Shown: positions 1 to 7,435 of the stretch, in pieces
Position numbering within the stretch: the first letter of the stretch is position 1
How the letters are laid out: each line of letters begins with the position of its first letter
Source of the DNA: an uncultured Chlorobiaceae bacterium
GTDB lineage: Bacteria > Bacteroidota > Chlorobiia > Chlorobiales > Chlorobiaceae
Direction of reading: 5' to 3'
NCBI GenBank assembly: GCA_903994455.1
Contig: CAJEXI010000033.1
Span: forward strand, 1 to 35,149
DNA: 35,149 nucleotides
The notes under the pieces: model-generated
What the model saw: only the letters and a program-made list of their open reading frames with translations
What the model was told of the DNA's origin: nothing
The model's database searches: none
Program-made: the position numbers and the translations under genes

Positions 1-2
1 TA

Positions 3-113
3 TAGGTTATTCGGTAAGGATGTATTGCAATCTTTGAGCTTATACCCGGGAACGCCGAGCTCCAGCTCGGCATTATATACTCCCTTTGCCGAGCTGGAGC
101 TCGGCGTTCCCGG
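3..113 (+). repeat. Dispersed palindromic element, copy 1
   Basis: This is a non-coding element with a ~45-nt tail (starting aggttattcggtaaggatg) followed by a perfect 27-bp inverted repeat. The arms are at 46-72 and 87-113 and are separated by a 14-nt A/T-rich loop. The arm is built on a shorter palindrome, gccgagctccagctcggc, so several alternative hairpins are possible. The same element occurs in reverse orientation at 16423-16535. It resembles small non-autonomous palindromic repeats scattered in bacterial genomes; the family is not identified. Confidence 0.8.
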
Positions 114-241
114 AATGCTTGTGCTCGGGAACATAGTTATAATTACAAACTTGTATTCTCTTGAAAATCAGGGATAAATATATGGTAACGTATTTTATTT
201 TATAACGATATTTCTTTCATCGTTATATTTCTCACGGGAAA

Positions 242-1190
242 TCAGGCTGCAAGTGAGTGGGGATCGCTGTTTCCGGTTTCGTTTATGAGAAAGTCAACGG
301 TTGCAAGAAGTTCGAGACCGTAGGGCGATTCAAAACCTTTTATCAGATTCAGTACTTTATCCAGATGTGATTTTTCGTTGGAGTTTAATGTTGTGCGGAT
401 GTACTCCATCACCTCTTCGCTACGCTCCACAACAACTTCGAGCGGTTCAAACGGTTTTGCGCTTTTCTGTTCAAACCCTTTCAGATAATGGCCATTCAGC
501 GCATAAAGAACATGACGAACTTTTCCAGAGTACGGCCCGTAATACCCTTTGGTAAATTCAAGTTTTAACTGTGTTTCTCCGGCTTTTTGAAGGAAGTAGC
601 TGAGTTTTTCAGCAGCAAATTCACTCGCATGTTCTCCCATTGCCCGGTATTGATAGAGGAGGAGCAGCAGCATGGCTCTGACCGGTGTTAAACGGGCAGC
701 AGCGGGCCTCTCCTGTTTTGCCAGCAACTCTTTTACATTCGCACAAGGTTCATAGACCTGAATAGTCAATGGGAAGATCATGCAGCGCGGTTTCAATTTC
801 AGATTTAACGACACTCCATTCCAGCCCTCCATTGCCACAACTCAATGGGGGGATTGCAATGGATTCAATATGCCTGTCAATAATTTTTTTCTGCAAGTCA
901 CGCAGTCCGTCAGTAATCCAGCAGATTTCAGAGGGATTTCACCAATGGTTTCTGGTCGGAAAATTAATGATGTACTGAACGCCGTTCATGGATGAAACCG
1001 GAACAACCTGAACCTCTCCCGTCTTGATTTCATGACGTTTTACAGCGTCGGTGTAGACTCGGAAGCGCTGAGGAAATGCGTGTTTAAACTGTAACGCGAT
1101 TCCTTTACCCATTACCCCTACGGTATTGACCGTATTAACCAGCGCAGAAACCCTCGCATCAAGTATGTTACCGGTTTTATAGGTTATCAT
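242..1190 (-). pseudogene. darG: Broken DarG-type macrodomain antitoxin
   Basis: DarG antitoxins remove ADP-ribose from DNA with an N-terminal macro domain and bind the DarT toxin through a C-terminal domain. The start at 1190 gives MITYKTGNILDARVSALVNT followed by the macro-domain segment VGVMGKGIALQF. An in-frame TGA at 939-941 interrupts after NFPTRNHW. The same frame then resumes with NPSEICWITDGLRDLQ and the macro motif PPLSCGNGGLEW, which suggests a nonsense change (for example CGA to TGA). A second lesion near 755-775 shifts the frame. The C-terminal domain is open from there to 242 and has the family-typical segments KLSYFLQKAGE, KGYYGPYSGKVRHVLYALNGHY and GFESPYGLELLATVDFL. Together the pieces give a normal DarG length of about 300 residues. 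The antitoxin is therefore probably non-functional unless the stop is read through or the C-terminal part is translated alone. Confidence 0.82.
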
Positions 1191-1290
1191 AATACAGTTT
1201 ATGTGGAGATATTTTTACGTCAAAGCGCGGTTTTGTTTCTGCCATGTACGAGTACATAACTTGCTGGGCTTGTTCATTGTAATTGTCAGT
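1177..1290 (-). pseudogene. Possible C-terminal remnant of a DarT-like toxin
   Basis: A minus-strand frame reads CKTDNYNEQAQQVMYSYMAE and then TKPRFDVKISPHKLYYDNL before a TAA at 1177-1179, overlapping the darG start at 1190 by 14 nt. darT normally lies immediately upstream of darG, often overlapping it, and DarT proteins commonly end in a short beta strand with an aromatic pair. Position and ending therefore fit a DarT tail. No N-terminal or catalytic part is present: upstream the frame runs into the remnant of an unrelated XRE antitoxin. The assignment is an inference from position and weak similarity; it could be unrelated sequence. Confidence 0.3.
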
Positions 1291-1309
1291 CTTACATCCT
1301 GCGAGTGAG

Positions 1310-1477
1310 TTTTTGGTCTTCTTTTAACCGGCAATCTTTTCTTGTGTTAACCCGACTCTCGCATGCCTGACGAAGGAGCACCCCTCTCCTGAACGCTTCA
1401 TATCCTTCATTAAACGACTCTGCAAACTCTGGATCCAGAGCTTTTTGTTCGTCAATAAATGCTTGTAGTTCATCCAT
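1310..1477 (-). pseudogene. Frameshifted HigA-like (XRE) antitoxin remnant
   Basis: The start at 1477 is preceded by a good Shine-Dalgarno (aaggaggg), giving MDELQAFIDEQKALDPEFAE and then SFNEGYEAFRRGVLLRQA. This is the usual N-terminal lead of HigA-type Cro/C1-HTH antitoxins. At about 1357 the frame breaks. The expected start of helix-turn-helix, ARVGLTQEKIAG, appears in another frame and stops soon after. The rest of the HTH is missing, and sequence resembling another module follows. No intact HigB toxin gene is visible beside it. I infer a dead antitoxin gene, recognised from its N-terminal pattern only. Confidence 0.6.
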
Positions 1478-1632
1478 GCCTTTTTTCCCTCCTTCATAAA
1501 ACAAGTGCTTGTAAGTTTTTTAACGGGGCTTTTCCCGCAGTATTCGTAAAAACAGGCTTTGTCGGTCACTCTCCCGCTACAACAAATTTCTCGTCAGCAG
1601 CCACAACTACGTTGGCTTCAGAGTGGTTTTTG

Positions 1633-1905
1633 TTACGCCGATTGTCTTCTTCTTGATCGTTGTGCGGGGACTCCATAGAGCATCCCCTCTGCACTGATAT
1701 CCTCGTCGATATCAGGCCAGTGGATGCCGATACCGTTACCAATGATCACAAAGTTGTTTCTCTGCTCCACGGAGCTTTCGGTTAAACGCCATGACCATGT
1801 CAAGGGGACACTGATTGTTCGTCCGTCATCAAGAGTTGCAGAAATCACCTCGTCAGTGATTGCAACCGTACTGATCCTTGGTTCATTATTGACAGCAGTG
1901 TTCAT
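1633..1905 (-). CDS. DUF2442 domain protein
   Basis: The product is about 90 residues from ATG 1905: MNTAVNNEPRISTVAITDEV and then ISATLDDGRTISVPLTWSWRL with GIGIHWPDIDEDISAEGMLYG. The strand pattern, DGRTISVPL and IHWPDIDEDIS are hallmarks of DUF2442. These small proteins usually sit beside a DUF4160 partner and are thought to belong to toxin-antitoxin-like pairs; their biochemical role is unknown. No DUF4160 gene is visible here. An in-frame ATG at 1935 would add ten residues and overlap the toxin fragment upstream. The domain appears complete, with a short Arg-rich tail (QRSRRRQSA). It is likely an orphan within a decayed toxin-antitoxin cluster. Confidence 0.75.
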   Translation of the reverse strand: MNTAVNNEPRISTVAITDEVISATLDDGRTISVPLTWSWRLTESSVEQRNNFVIIGNGIGIHWPDIDEDISAEGMLYGVPAQRSRRRQSA

Positions 1906-1915
1906 AGCGGTTGAG

Positions 1916-2041
1916 TCAGGCAATGATTTTGTCATAGTCAGCATGAGAGCCTATCCAGATCCACTGAATCTCGCCAGGAGCATCAATTCCAATTGCACGA
2001 TAACGTTTGCCTGGGCGCACTGACCATAGCTTGTCAATTCG
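1916..2041 (-). pseudogene. C-terminal fragment of a RelE/ParE-family toxin
   Basis: The frame ending in TGA at 1916-1918 reads RIDKLWSVRPGKRYRAIGID and then APGEIQWIWIGSHADYDKIIA. The segments WSVRPGKRYRAIG and WIGSHADYDKII are the C-terminal half of the RelE/ParE-superfamily toxins that pair with the small antitoxin found just upstream (2059-2229). The N-terminal half, normally about 50 residues, is absent: only about 17 nt separate this fragment from the antitoxin stop, so a deletion removed it. No start codon precedes the fragment in frame. The toxin is very probably inactive while the antitoxin survives. Confidence 0.68.
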
Positions 2042-2058
2042 TTTCAACCTTCAGCAAA

Positions 2059-2229
2059 TTAATCTTTTGCCCTACGAATCAAACGTTCAAATTTTCCTGC
2101 ACGAAAATCAGTTGCAATCTGCTTGTCCCAGGATTCGTTATCAAGTTCAAGAAACCAATCCCGAAATGTCGCAAACTCCTCTGTGGATAAATTCTGAACC
2201 AGCAGCTTTATTTCCTCAATGTCACTCAT
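2059..2229 (-). CDS. Small antitoxin of a RelE/ParE-type module
   Basis: This 56-residue protein reads MSDIEEIKLLVQNLSTEEFA and then TFRDWFLELDNESWDKQIATDF, ending AGKFERLIRRAKD. The pattern of a helical lead with LS.EEFA.FR.WF followed by WD.QI..D..AGK is common in a family of short antitoxins encoded directly before RelE/ParE-like toxins. The reading frame is intact and full length for the family. Its toxin partner immediately downstream (1916-2041) is truncated. A palindrome at 2248-2263, just upstream of the start, could be its autoregulatory operator. Function is assigned from family pattern and gene order. Confidence 0.7.
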   Translation of the reverse strand: MSDIEEIKLLVQNLSTEEFATFRDWFLELDNESWDKQIATDFRAGKFERLIRRAKD

Positions 2230-2247
2230 GCTCGTAATCCCTTATTT

Positions 2248-2263
2248 ATCATAAGAATATGAT
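2248..2263. promoter_or_regulatory. Palindrome upstream of the small antitoxin, possible operator
   Basis: Perfect 6-bp inverted repeat (atcata, 4-nt spacer, tatgat) 18 bp upstream of the antitoxin ATG (2229, minus strand). Toxin-antitoxin operons are usually autorepressed through palindromes placed here. This is position-based inference; the palindrome is short and A/T-rich and could occur by chance. Confidence 0.3.
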
Positions 2264-2459
2264 ATTCCTGTCACGGGTTACAATAAAGATATTTGCTCGT
2301 CAACGTTATGTAATAGAGGCTCTGCGTAGCACTCAAGCTGCTCCTTTTCAAAGGTATCGACTGTTTCAGATAATATCAGTAAACTCCCCAAAAAAGTGAA
2401 ATAAAAAGTAAATTGCGACATTACCCCGGCATCCCCCAACCAGCAACAAGAGCCCGATC
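2264..2459. other. Intergenic region between the toxin-antitoxin cluster and the CHAT operon
   Basis: About 200 bp separate the divergent antitoxin and CHAT units. No coding frame is convincing, and no clear -35/-10 pair or terminator hairpin stands out. The promoter of the CHAT operon should lie here because the three following genes are tightly spaced. Confidence 0.4.
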
Positions 2460-2927
2460 ATGGATGATGATATTATCTACTCCGCGCCGCCGTCAAAAAG
2501 TGACGAAGAGCTTGAAAAAGGCTTTGTAACGGCGATTATTGAGCAACCGAAGCTGCTTGACGAGCTGGCCAAACAACTGGTGACGCTGAATCTTGCCATT
2601 CCCGGTCTGTATGCCACAGCGTTGAAGCTGATTGGCGGTGATGATGCGGTGGTGAACTCAGCCGTCATGATTGGTGGAGCATTTTTCTGCTGGTTCGTTG
2701 CTCTGGCGTTGAGCCTTGTCAGCCTTATTCCGCGAAAATGGAAGGTCAATCCAAGCATACTACGAAGAAACGTAGAGGTCAGAAAAGGGGACTCTTTGAG
2801 CATCGAGGAATTTTTTCGGGCAAGTGCTCGCTACAAACGGCTTCTTTTGATTACTGCCAGCCTCTTATGCTTTGTTGGAATATGCTTTGCTTGCCTTACA
2901 CTTTTCAGTACAACAAAAACCCCATAA
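2460..2927 (+). CDS. Small two-helix membrane protein, first gene of the CHAT operon
   Basis: The product has 155 residues and is not recognised as a named family. It has an acidic N-terminus (residues 1-20) and an amphipathic helical stretch (about 31-58). A strong hydrophobic segment follows at about 64-90 (SAVMIGGAFFCWFVALALSL...). A basic, polar middle (91-127) carries RKWK and LRRNVEVRKG, and a second hydrophobic segment spans about 127-149 (RLLLITASLLCFVGICFACL). No signal-peptide cleavage pattern is evident, so it is probably an inner-membrane protein with both ends on one side. Four nucleotides separate it from the zinc-ribbon gene, and the CHAT-NTPase-TPR gene follows, so co-transcription is likely. 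In such an operon it could be a membrane effector or anchor acted on by the CHAT protease. That role is inference. Confidence 0.65.
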   Translation: MDDDIIYSAPPSKSDEELEKGFVTAIIEQPKLLDELAKQLVTLNLAIPGLYATALKLIGGDDAVVNSAVMIGGAFFCWFVALALSLVSLIPRKWKVNPSILRRNVEVRKGDSLSIEEFFRASARYKRLLLITASLLCFVGICFACLTLFSTTKTP

Positions 2928-2931
2928 TACC

Positions 2932-3201
2932 ATGCAGAATAAAAAGCAAAGTCAGAAAATCTGTTGCTGGAAATGCAATAAGATTTCATCACATGACATT
3001 GATATGGCTGGAGAACCGACACTTATTTTGACGTGTCCCTTTTGTCGAGCATCGTTTGTCATCAATCTTGCTCCATTCCAGAGACAAGAGACGTTCATAT
3101 ATAGAAACGCACTATCAAACTCCATGCAATCGCAAATGCCAGGAATTAAGACCTATGATCTGCCGGAGATTCTCGGGTCGTCAGCCCTCGCATCACAATA
3201 A
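2932..3201 (+). CDS. Zinc-ribbon protein, second gene of the CHAT operon
   Basis: Starting at ATG 2932, four nt after the previous stop, gives 89 residues. Two CxxC knuckles are visible: C12-W-K-C15 and C35-P-F-C38, spaced 19 residues apart with beta-type sequence between. This is the layout of a zinc ribbon of the rubredoxin-knuckle type. The C-terminal half (residues 45-89) is polar and has no recognised motif. The longer frame from 2872 would overlap the membrane-protein gene by 56 nt and is less likely. The gene is sandwiched between the membrane protein and the CHAT protein. It may be an adaptor or nucleic-acid/ligand sensor for the system; no specific function can be assigned from sequence. 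Confidence 0.65.
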   Translation: MQNKKQSQKICCWKCNKISSHDIDMAGEPTLILTCPFCRASFVINLAPFQRQETFIYRNALSNSMQSQMPGIKTYDLPEILGSSALASQ

Positions 3202-3218
3202 TCAAATCAGCAATAACC

Positions 3219-6200
3219 ATGGTTGATCCATTGATTCTTGTTCCGGATGCGGTTCTCCTGAAGAATGATAAGTCTCTTGCCCGGCAAACTGCCAAACTTT
3301 CTGATATCTATGCTGAAGGTAACGTCTACGTTCTTGATAAAGCTTTGCAAGACATCGGGAGCGCACTGTGGTGGTCGCTCAATGCTGACGAAGCATTCCA
3401 ACAGGCTAAACGGAAGGCTGCTCAGCATATTCTGCATATCGTGATCGCCAGTGATGAGCCTGCAATTTTGCACCTGCCCTGGGAAACTCTCTATCACCCG
3501 GAGTACGGTTTTCTTGGCCGTGATGAGCGGTTTACCCTCTCCCGCAAGATTCCCTCTGCCAACGGTGCATTGCCGGAGATACAACAAGGCCCATTTCGAA
3601 TTCTGCTTTTTTCCTCTCTGCCTGATAATCTTCAGGAACATGAGCAGCTTCGGATTGAGGAGGAGCAAGGGCAGGTACTTGAGGCGCTTGGTGAGTGGCG
3701 GCAGAGTGGTCATATAGTGCTTGAAATGCCCGATGATGGCCGTTTCAGCGAATTCGAGAGGTTGCTGAAAGAGTTCAAACCTCATTTGGTCTATCTCAGT
3801 GGTCACGGCGTTTTTGAAAAGGATTTTTTGAACCATGACGACATGGGATATTTCCTTTTTGAGGGAGAGCATGGGGATGGCCATCGTGTTGATGAAAAGC
3901 AACTGGCAAAGGTGTTAGCTGGTACATCGGTGCAGGCGGTTATTCTCTCGGCCTGTCAGTCCGGGAAAGCCTCTTCGGCTAATTTGAACAACGGAATCAT
4001 CTATTGTCTGGCACAGCACGGTATTCCTCACGTTATCGGGATGCGGGAATCCATTCTTGATCGGGCAGGTATACAGTTTGCCCGAGCGTTTTTTGCCGCG
4101 CTGATGCAGGAGCAGGGGATTGCGGCTGCGCTGCAGCAGGCACGCATTGCTATCATGCTTCCGCTGAAGGACGATGAGGATTTTAAAAACTCTCGGCTTG
4201 CTTCTATCTCGCTGGGGCAGTGGTGCCTGCCTATGCTGCTTTGTCGTCAGCATGACCGGCCGCTCATCAACGCTCCATTTACTCCTCAACCGCTACGCCA
4301 GGCGAATCTCTTCAACGAGAGTCTCAATAATATTTCACTGCCTGTTCAGTTTATCGGGCGTCGTGTTGCACTGCGCAAATGGCAGAGGGCATTCAGGGCC
4401 GGTGAAACACAGGTGCTTCTGCTGACAGGAGCTGGAGGAATGGGTAAAACCGCTCTTGCCGGTAAACTGGTCAAGAGTCTGAAAGATGATGGTTATGAGA
4501 TTTTCGGATTTTCTGCTCGGCCTGAACACAATTGGCGGGATACAGTAGGTCAAATGGAGCAGACACTAACCAATTGTCGCGCTGAGCGTTATACCGAAAT
4601 ACAGCGACGTGATGCTGATACAGCAAAACGTGCCGATGCACTTCTGAAATTGCTTCTTGAGCAGTTTGGTTCAAAAGTAGTGCTCTTCTTCGATAACCTT
4701 GAATCGGTGCAGGATGCAACTACAGGGGCGCTGACCGATCTTGGCCTGCAGTTCTGGATTGATGCTGCTTTGCGCCAGAAACCTGGTGGTTTGCGGGTAG
4801 TGCTGACTTCGCGCTGGGTACTACCGGAGTGGAACGAACCAACATATCTGCTCGCACAACCCGTCTACCGCGATTTCCTTGCTGTGGCCCAGCAGCAGAG
4901 ACTTCCTGGAACTTTTTTTCGAGAGTACAACCGCTTGCGCAGAGCTTATGAGGTGCTTGGAGGCAACTACCGAGCACTTGAGTTTTTTTCTGCTGCCTTG
5001 CAGGAGCTGAGTGCCACAGAAGAGCAAGACTTTCTGGCGGCCTTGAGGCAAGCAGCAGAGGAGACTCAGGCAGACTTATTGCTTGATAAGGTATTTGAGC
5101 ATAGAGCAGCGGCAGAACAGGAACTGCTTTGTTGCATGACAGCTTACCGGGTTCCTGTAGCACTGGATGGTGTTAAAGCTATTAATAAAAAGGTTTTATA
5201 TAATCTTAATGAGGCGCTTGATGCGTTGCTCTCAGTTTCGCTGGTTGAACGGTATGAGAACCTCGAATGGCAAGTTGAAGAGTTTTTGGTTTCTCCGTTG
5301 GTGCGTGATTGGTTGCATAAGAAGGATGGTGAGGGCGTATCTCGGGAATTATTGAAATGCGCTGCCGGGTACCATAAGCATCTTCTGGATGACAAACGGA
5401 GAAGTTTTAACCAGGCAATTATAACCCATTCAGCGTTTAGTGCCGCTGAAATGGATGAAGAGGCTCATCGCATAACACTTGACTGGATTGTTGGGCCAAT
5501 GAATATAGCAGGACTCTACCAGACACTTCTCAATACATGGCTTATTCCGGTTTGCACTTCTTCTAATCTTCAAATTCAGGCTGATGGGCTAAATCATGTT
5601 GGAAAGCAGTATCTGAATATAGCGCAATATGATAATGCGCAGGAATACTTGAACAGGTCGCTGGCCATTAGTCAGGAAATAGGGGACAAATCTAGTGAAA
5701 GCGTGACGCTCAGTAATATCTCGCAGGTATTTAGTGCCCGAGGTGATTACGAGATGGCACTGGAGTACCTGAAAAGGTCGCTCCTGATAGTGCAGGAAAT
5801 CGGCGATAAGTCATGCGAAGGAACCATGCTGAATAATATTTCACAGATTTATGACGCACAAGGCGACTATGATGCTGCGTTGAAGTATCTGAAAAGGTCT
5901 CGAGTGATTCAGCAGGAAATCGGAGATAGGTCTGGTGAAGGGGCGACGCTGAATAATATTTCACAGATTTATGATGCCAGAAGTGATTATGGTGTTGCTT
6001 TGGATTACCTGAAAATGTCGTTGGCGATAAGGCAGGAAATTGGGGACAAGTCAGGTGAAGGGACAACGTTGAATAATATCTCGCAGATTTATAACGTTCG
6101 AGGTGACTATACGATGGCGCTTGAGTACTTGCAAAGGTCGCTGGCGATAAGGCAGGAAATTGGAGATAAGTCGGGTGAAGGTAGGACGCTGAATAATATA

Positions 6201-7352
6201 TCGACAATCTATCATGCTCAAGGTGACTATAAAACGGCGCTTGAGTACCTTCAAAAGTCACTGCAAATAATGCTGGAAATTGGTGACAAGACAGGCGAAG
6301 GGATGGCACTAAATAATATGTCGCAGATATATTACGCACAAGGTAGTTATGAGACTGCGTTTGACTATTTAAAAAGAGCGTTGGTGATAAGACAGAAAAT
6401 TGGAGATAAGTCAGGAGAAGGCGCGACGCTGAATAATATCTCGCAGATTTATGAAGTTCAAGGAGACTATGAGACCGCGTTAGAGTATCTGCAGTGGTCG
6501 CTGGCGATTCATCAGGGAATAGGGGATAAATCAAGCGAAGGGGCGACGTTGAATAATATTTCGACACTCTATTATGCGTTATGCGAATATGAGACTGCAC
6601 ATGAGTACCTACAACGGTCACTCCAGATAATGCAGGAAATTGGAGACAAGTCAGGCGAAGGAAAGACGTTGAATAATATTTCGCAGATTTATGACGCTCG
6701 AGGTGACTATGAGAGTGCGCAGGAGTATCTGCAACGGTCACTCCAGATAATGCAGGAAATTGGAGACAAGTCAGGCGAAGGCAAGGCGCTGAATAATATC
6801 TCGCTGATTTATGACGCTCAAGGCGACTATGACACGGCGTTGGAGTATCTGAAAATGTCACTCGCCATAAGTCAGGAAATCGGAGACAAGTCAGGTGAAG
6901 GGACGACGCTGAATAATATCTCACAGATTTATGATGCTCGAGGTGACTATGATACGGCGTTGGAGTATTTGAAAATATCGCTGGCGATAAGGAAGGAAAT
7001 CGGAGACAGGCAAGGTGAAGGGACGACGTTAAATAATATTTCGCAGATATTTAAAGTCCAGGGCGACTATGAGATGGCAATGGATTACCTGAAAAGGTCG
7101 CTGGTTATTCAGCGGGAAATCGGTGATCTTGCGGGATTGTGTAGCACAAAATTTAATATGGGGCATATCTATTGGCAATACGATGATCCGAACAATGCGT
7201 TGTCATCATGGGTAACTGTTTACAGAATGGCCAAACCGATGAATCTTGCACAGGCACTACAGGCACTCGAGTCCCTTGCCCCTCAAATCGGCTTGCCGGG
7301 TGGCCTCGATGGCTGGGAGCAGTTGTCGCAGCAGATGGGTGAGGGTGAATAG
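3219..7352 (+). CDS. CHAT protease-NTPase-TPR repeat protein (STAND-like)
   Basis: The product has 1377 residues. Residues about 70-345 form a CHAT (caspase-like, clan CD) peptidase domain. The predicted catalytic His196 lies in VYLSGHGVF and Cys246 in VILSACQSGK. Residues about 375-560 form a P-loop NTPase with FIGR before it, Walker A TGAGGMGKT at 403-411, Walker B KVVLFFDN at 486-493 and an arginine sensor-like VVLTSRW. Residues about 560-790 are helical. From about 808 to 1327 there are 12 near-identical 40-residue TPR units plus a divergent thirteenth, with consensus EIGDKSGEGTTLNNISQIYD. A short C-terminal cap follows. The order effector-NTPase-sensor repeats is that of STAND signalling proteins used in bacterial immunity. 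The TPR array would sense a trigger, the NTPase would oligomerise and the CHAT domain would cleave a target. Catalytic and nucleotide-binding residues look intact. It is the third gene of a tight operon with a membrane protein and a zinc-ribbon protein. The target and the trigger are unknown. Confidence 0.9.
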   Translation: MVDPLILVPDAVLLKNDKSLARQTAKLSDIYAEGNVYVLDKALQDIGSALWWSLNADEAFQQAKRKAAQHILHIVIASDEPAILHLPWETLYHPEYGFLGRDERFTLSRKIPSANGALPEIQQGPFRILLFSSLPDNLQEHEQLRIEEEQGQVLEALGEWRQSGHIVLEMPDDGRFSEFERLLKEFKPHLVYLSGHGVFEKDFLNHDDMGYFLFEGEHGDGHRVDEKQLAKVLAGTSVQAVILSACQSGKASSANLNNGIIYCLAQHGIPHVIGMRESILDRAGIQFARAFFAALMQEQGIAAALQQARIAIMLPLKDDEDFKNSRLASISLGQWCLPMLLCRQHDRPLINAPFTPQPLRQANLFNESLNNISLPVQFIGRRVALRKWQRAFRAGETQVLLLTGAGGMGKTALAGKLVKSLKDDGYEIFGFSARPEHNWRDTVGQMEQTLTNCRAERYTEIQRRDADTAKRADALLKLLLEQFGSKVVLFFDNLESVQDATTGALTDLGLQFWIDAALRQKPGGLRVVLTSRWVLPEWNEPTYLLAQPVYRDFLAVAQQQRLPGTFFREYNRLRRAYEVLGGNYRALEFFSAALQELSATEEQDFLAALRQAAEETQADLLLDKVFEHRAAAEQELLCCMTAYRVPVALDGVKAINKKVLYNLNEALDALLSVSLVERYENLEWQVEEFLVSPLVRDWLHKKDGEGVSRELLKCAAGYHKHLLDDKRRSFNQAIITHSAFSAAEMDEEAHRITLDWIVGPMNIAGLYQTLLNTWLIPVCTSSNLQIQADGLNHVGKQYLNIAQYDNAQEYLNRSLAISQEIGDKSSESVTLSNISQVFSARGDYEMALEYLKRSLLIVQEIGDKSCEGTMLNNISQIYDAQGDYDAALKYLKRSRVIQQEIGDRSGEGATLNNISQIYDARSDYGVALDYLKMSLAIRQEIGDKSGEGTTLNNISQIYNVRGDYTMALEYLQRSLAIRQEIGDKSGEGRTLNNISTIYHAQGDYKTALEYLQKSLQIMLEIGDKTGEGMALNNMSQIYYAQGSYETAFDYLKRALVIRQKIGDKSGEGATLNNISQIYEVQGDYETALEYLQWSLAIHQGIGDKSSEGATLNNISTLYYALCEYETAHEYLQRSLQIMQEIGDKSGEGKTLNNISQIYDARGDYESAQEYLQRSLQIMQEIGDKSGEGKALNNISLIYDAQGDYDTALEYLKMSLAISQEIGDKSGEGTTLNNISQIYDARGDYDTALEYLKISLAIRKEIGDRQGEGTTLNNISQIFKVQGDYEMAMDYLKRSLVIQREIGDLAGLCSTKFNMGHIYWQYDDPNNALSSWVTVYRMAKPMNLAQALQALESLAPQIGLPGGLDGWEQLSQQMGEGE
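5643..7200 (+). repeat. Array of 120-bp tandem repeats coding TPR units
   Basis: Thirteen in-frame units of exactly 120 bp (40 codons) run inside the CHAT gene. Units 2-12 share long identical DNA stretches such as ctgaataatat...tcgcagatttatga. Units 9 and 10 are almost identical across their whole length. The unit length matches a TPR_12-like/tetratricopeptide pair of helices with an extended turn. DNA-level identity between units implies recent expansion or ongoing recombination within the array. Confidence 0.85.
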
Positions 7353-7435
7353 GCTTTCACTTCTCAACAGATTCTTTTATACCTTGAGCTTCATTTTTAA
7401 GCAATTTTAAACGGATATGAAGAGAGGAACTCCAC

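Noticed and set aside
46..113. Long palindrome read as an intrinsic terminator
   Set aside because: No T-run follows, and the same element recurs with its tail at 16423-16535, so it is better seen as a dispersed repeat.
1459..2023. Plus-strand small frames opposite the toxin-antitoxin remnants
   Set aside because: No ribosome-binding sites or family patterns; the minus-strand frames carry the recognisable DUF2442, HigA-like and RelE/ParE signatures.
2460..2927. Bacterial gasdermin encoded beside the CHAT protease
   Set aside because: The protein is only 155 residues with two clear transmembrane helices, unlike the soluble ~250-residue beta-rich gasdermins; a different membrane partner is more likely.
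5731..6924. 397-codon open frame on the minus strand across the TPR array
   Set aside because: It is the antisense shadow of 120-bp repeats whose length is a multiple of three, so one stop-free antisense unit gives a long frame. Low-complexity product with no family pattern.
5643..7200. Regularly spaced repeats suggesting a CRISPR-like array
   Set aside because: The 120-bp units are contiguous, in frame and code TPR helices; there are no unique spacers between short repeats.
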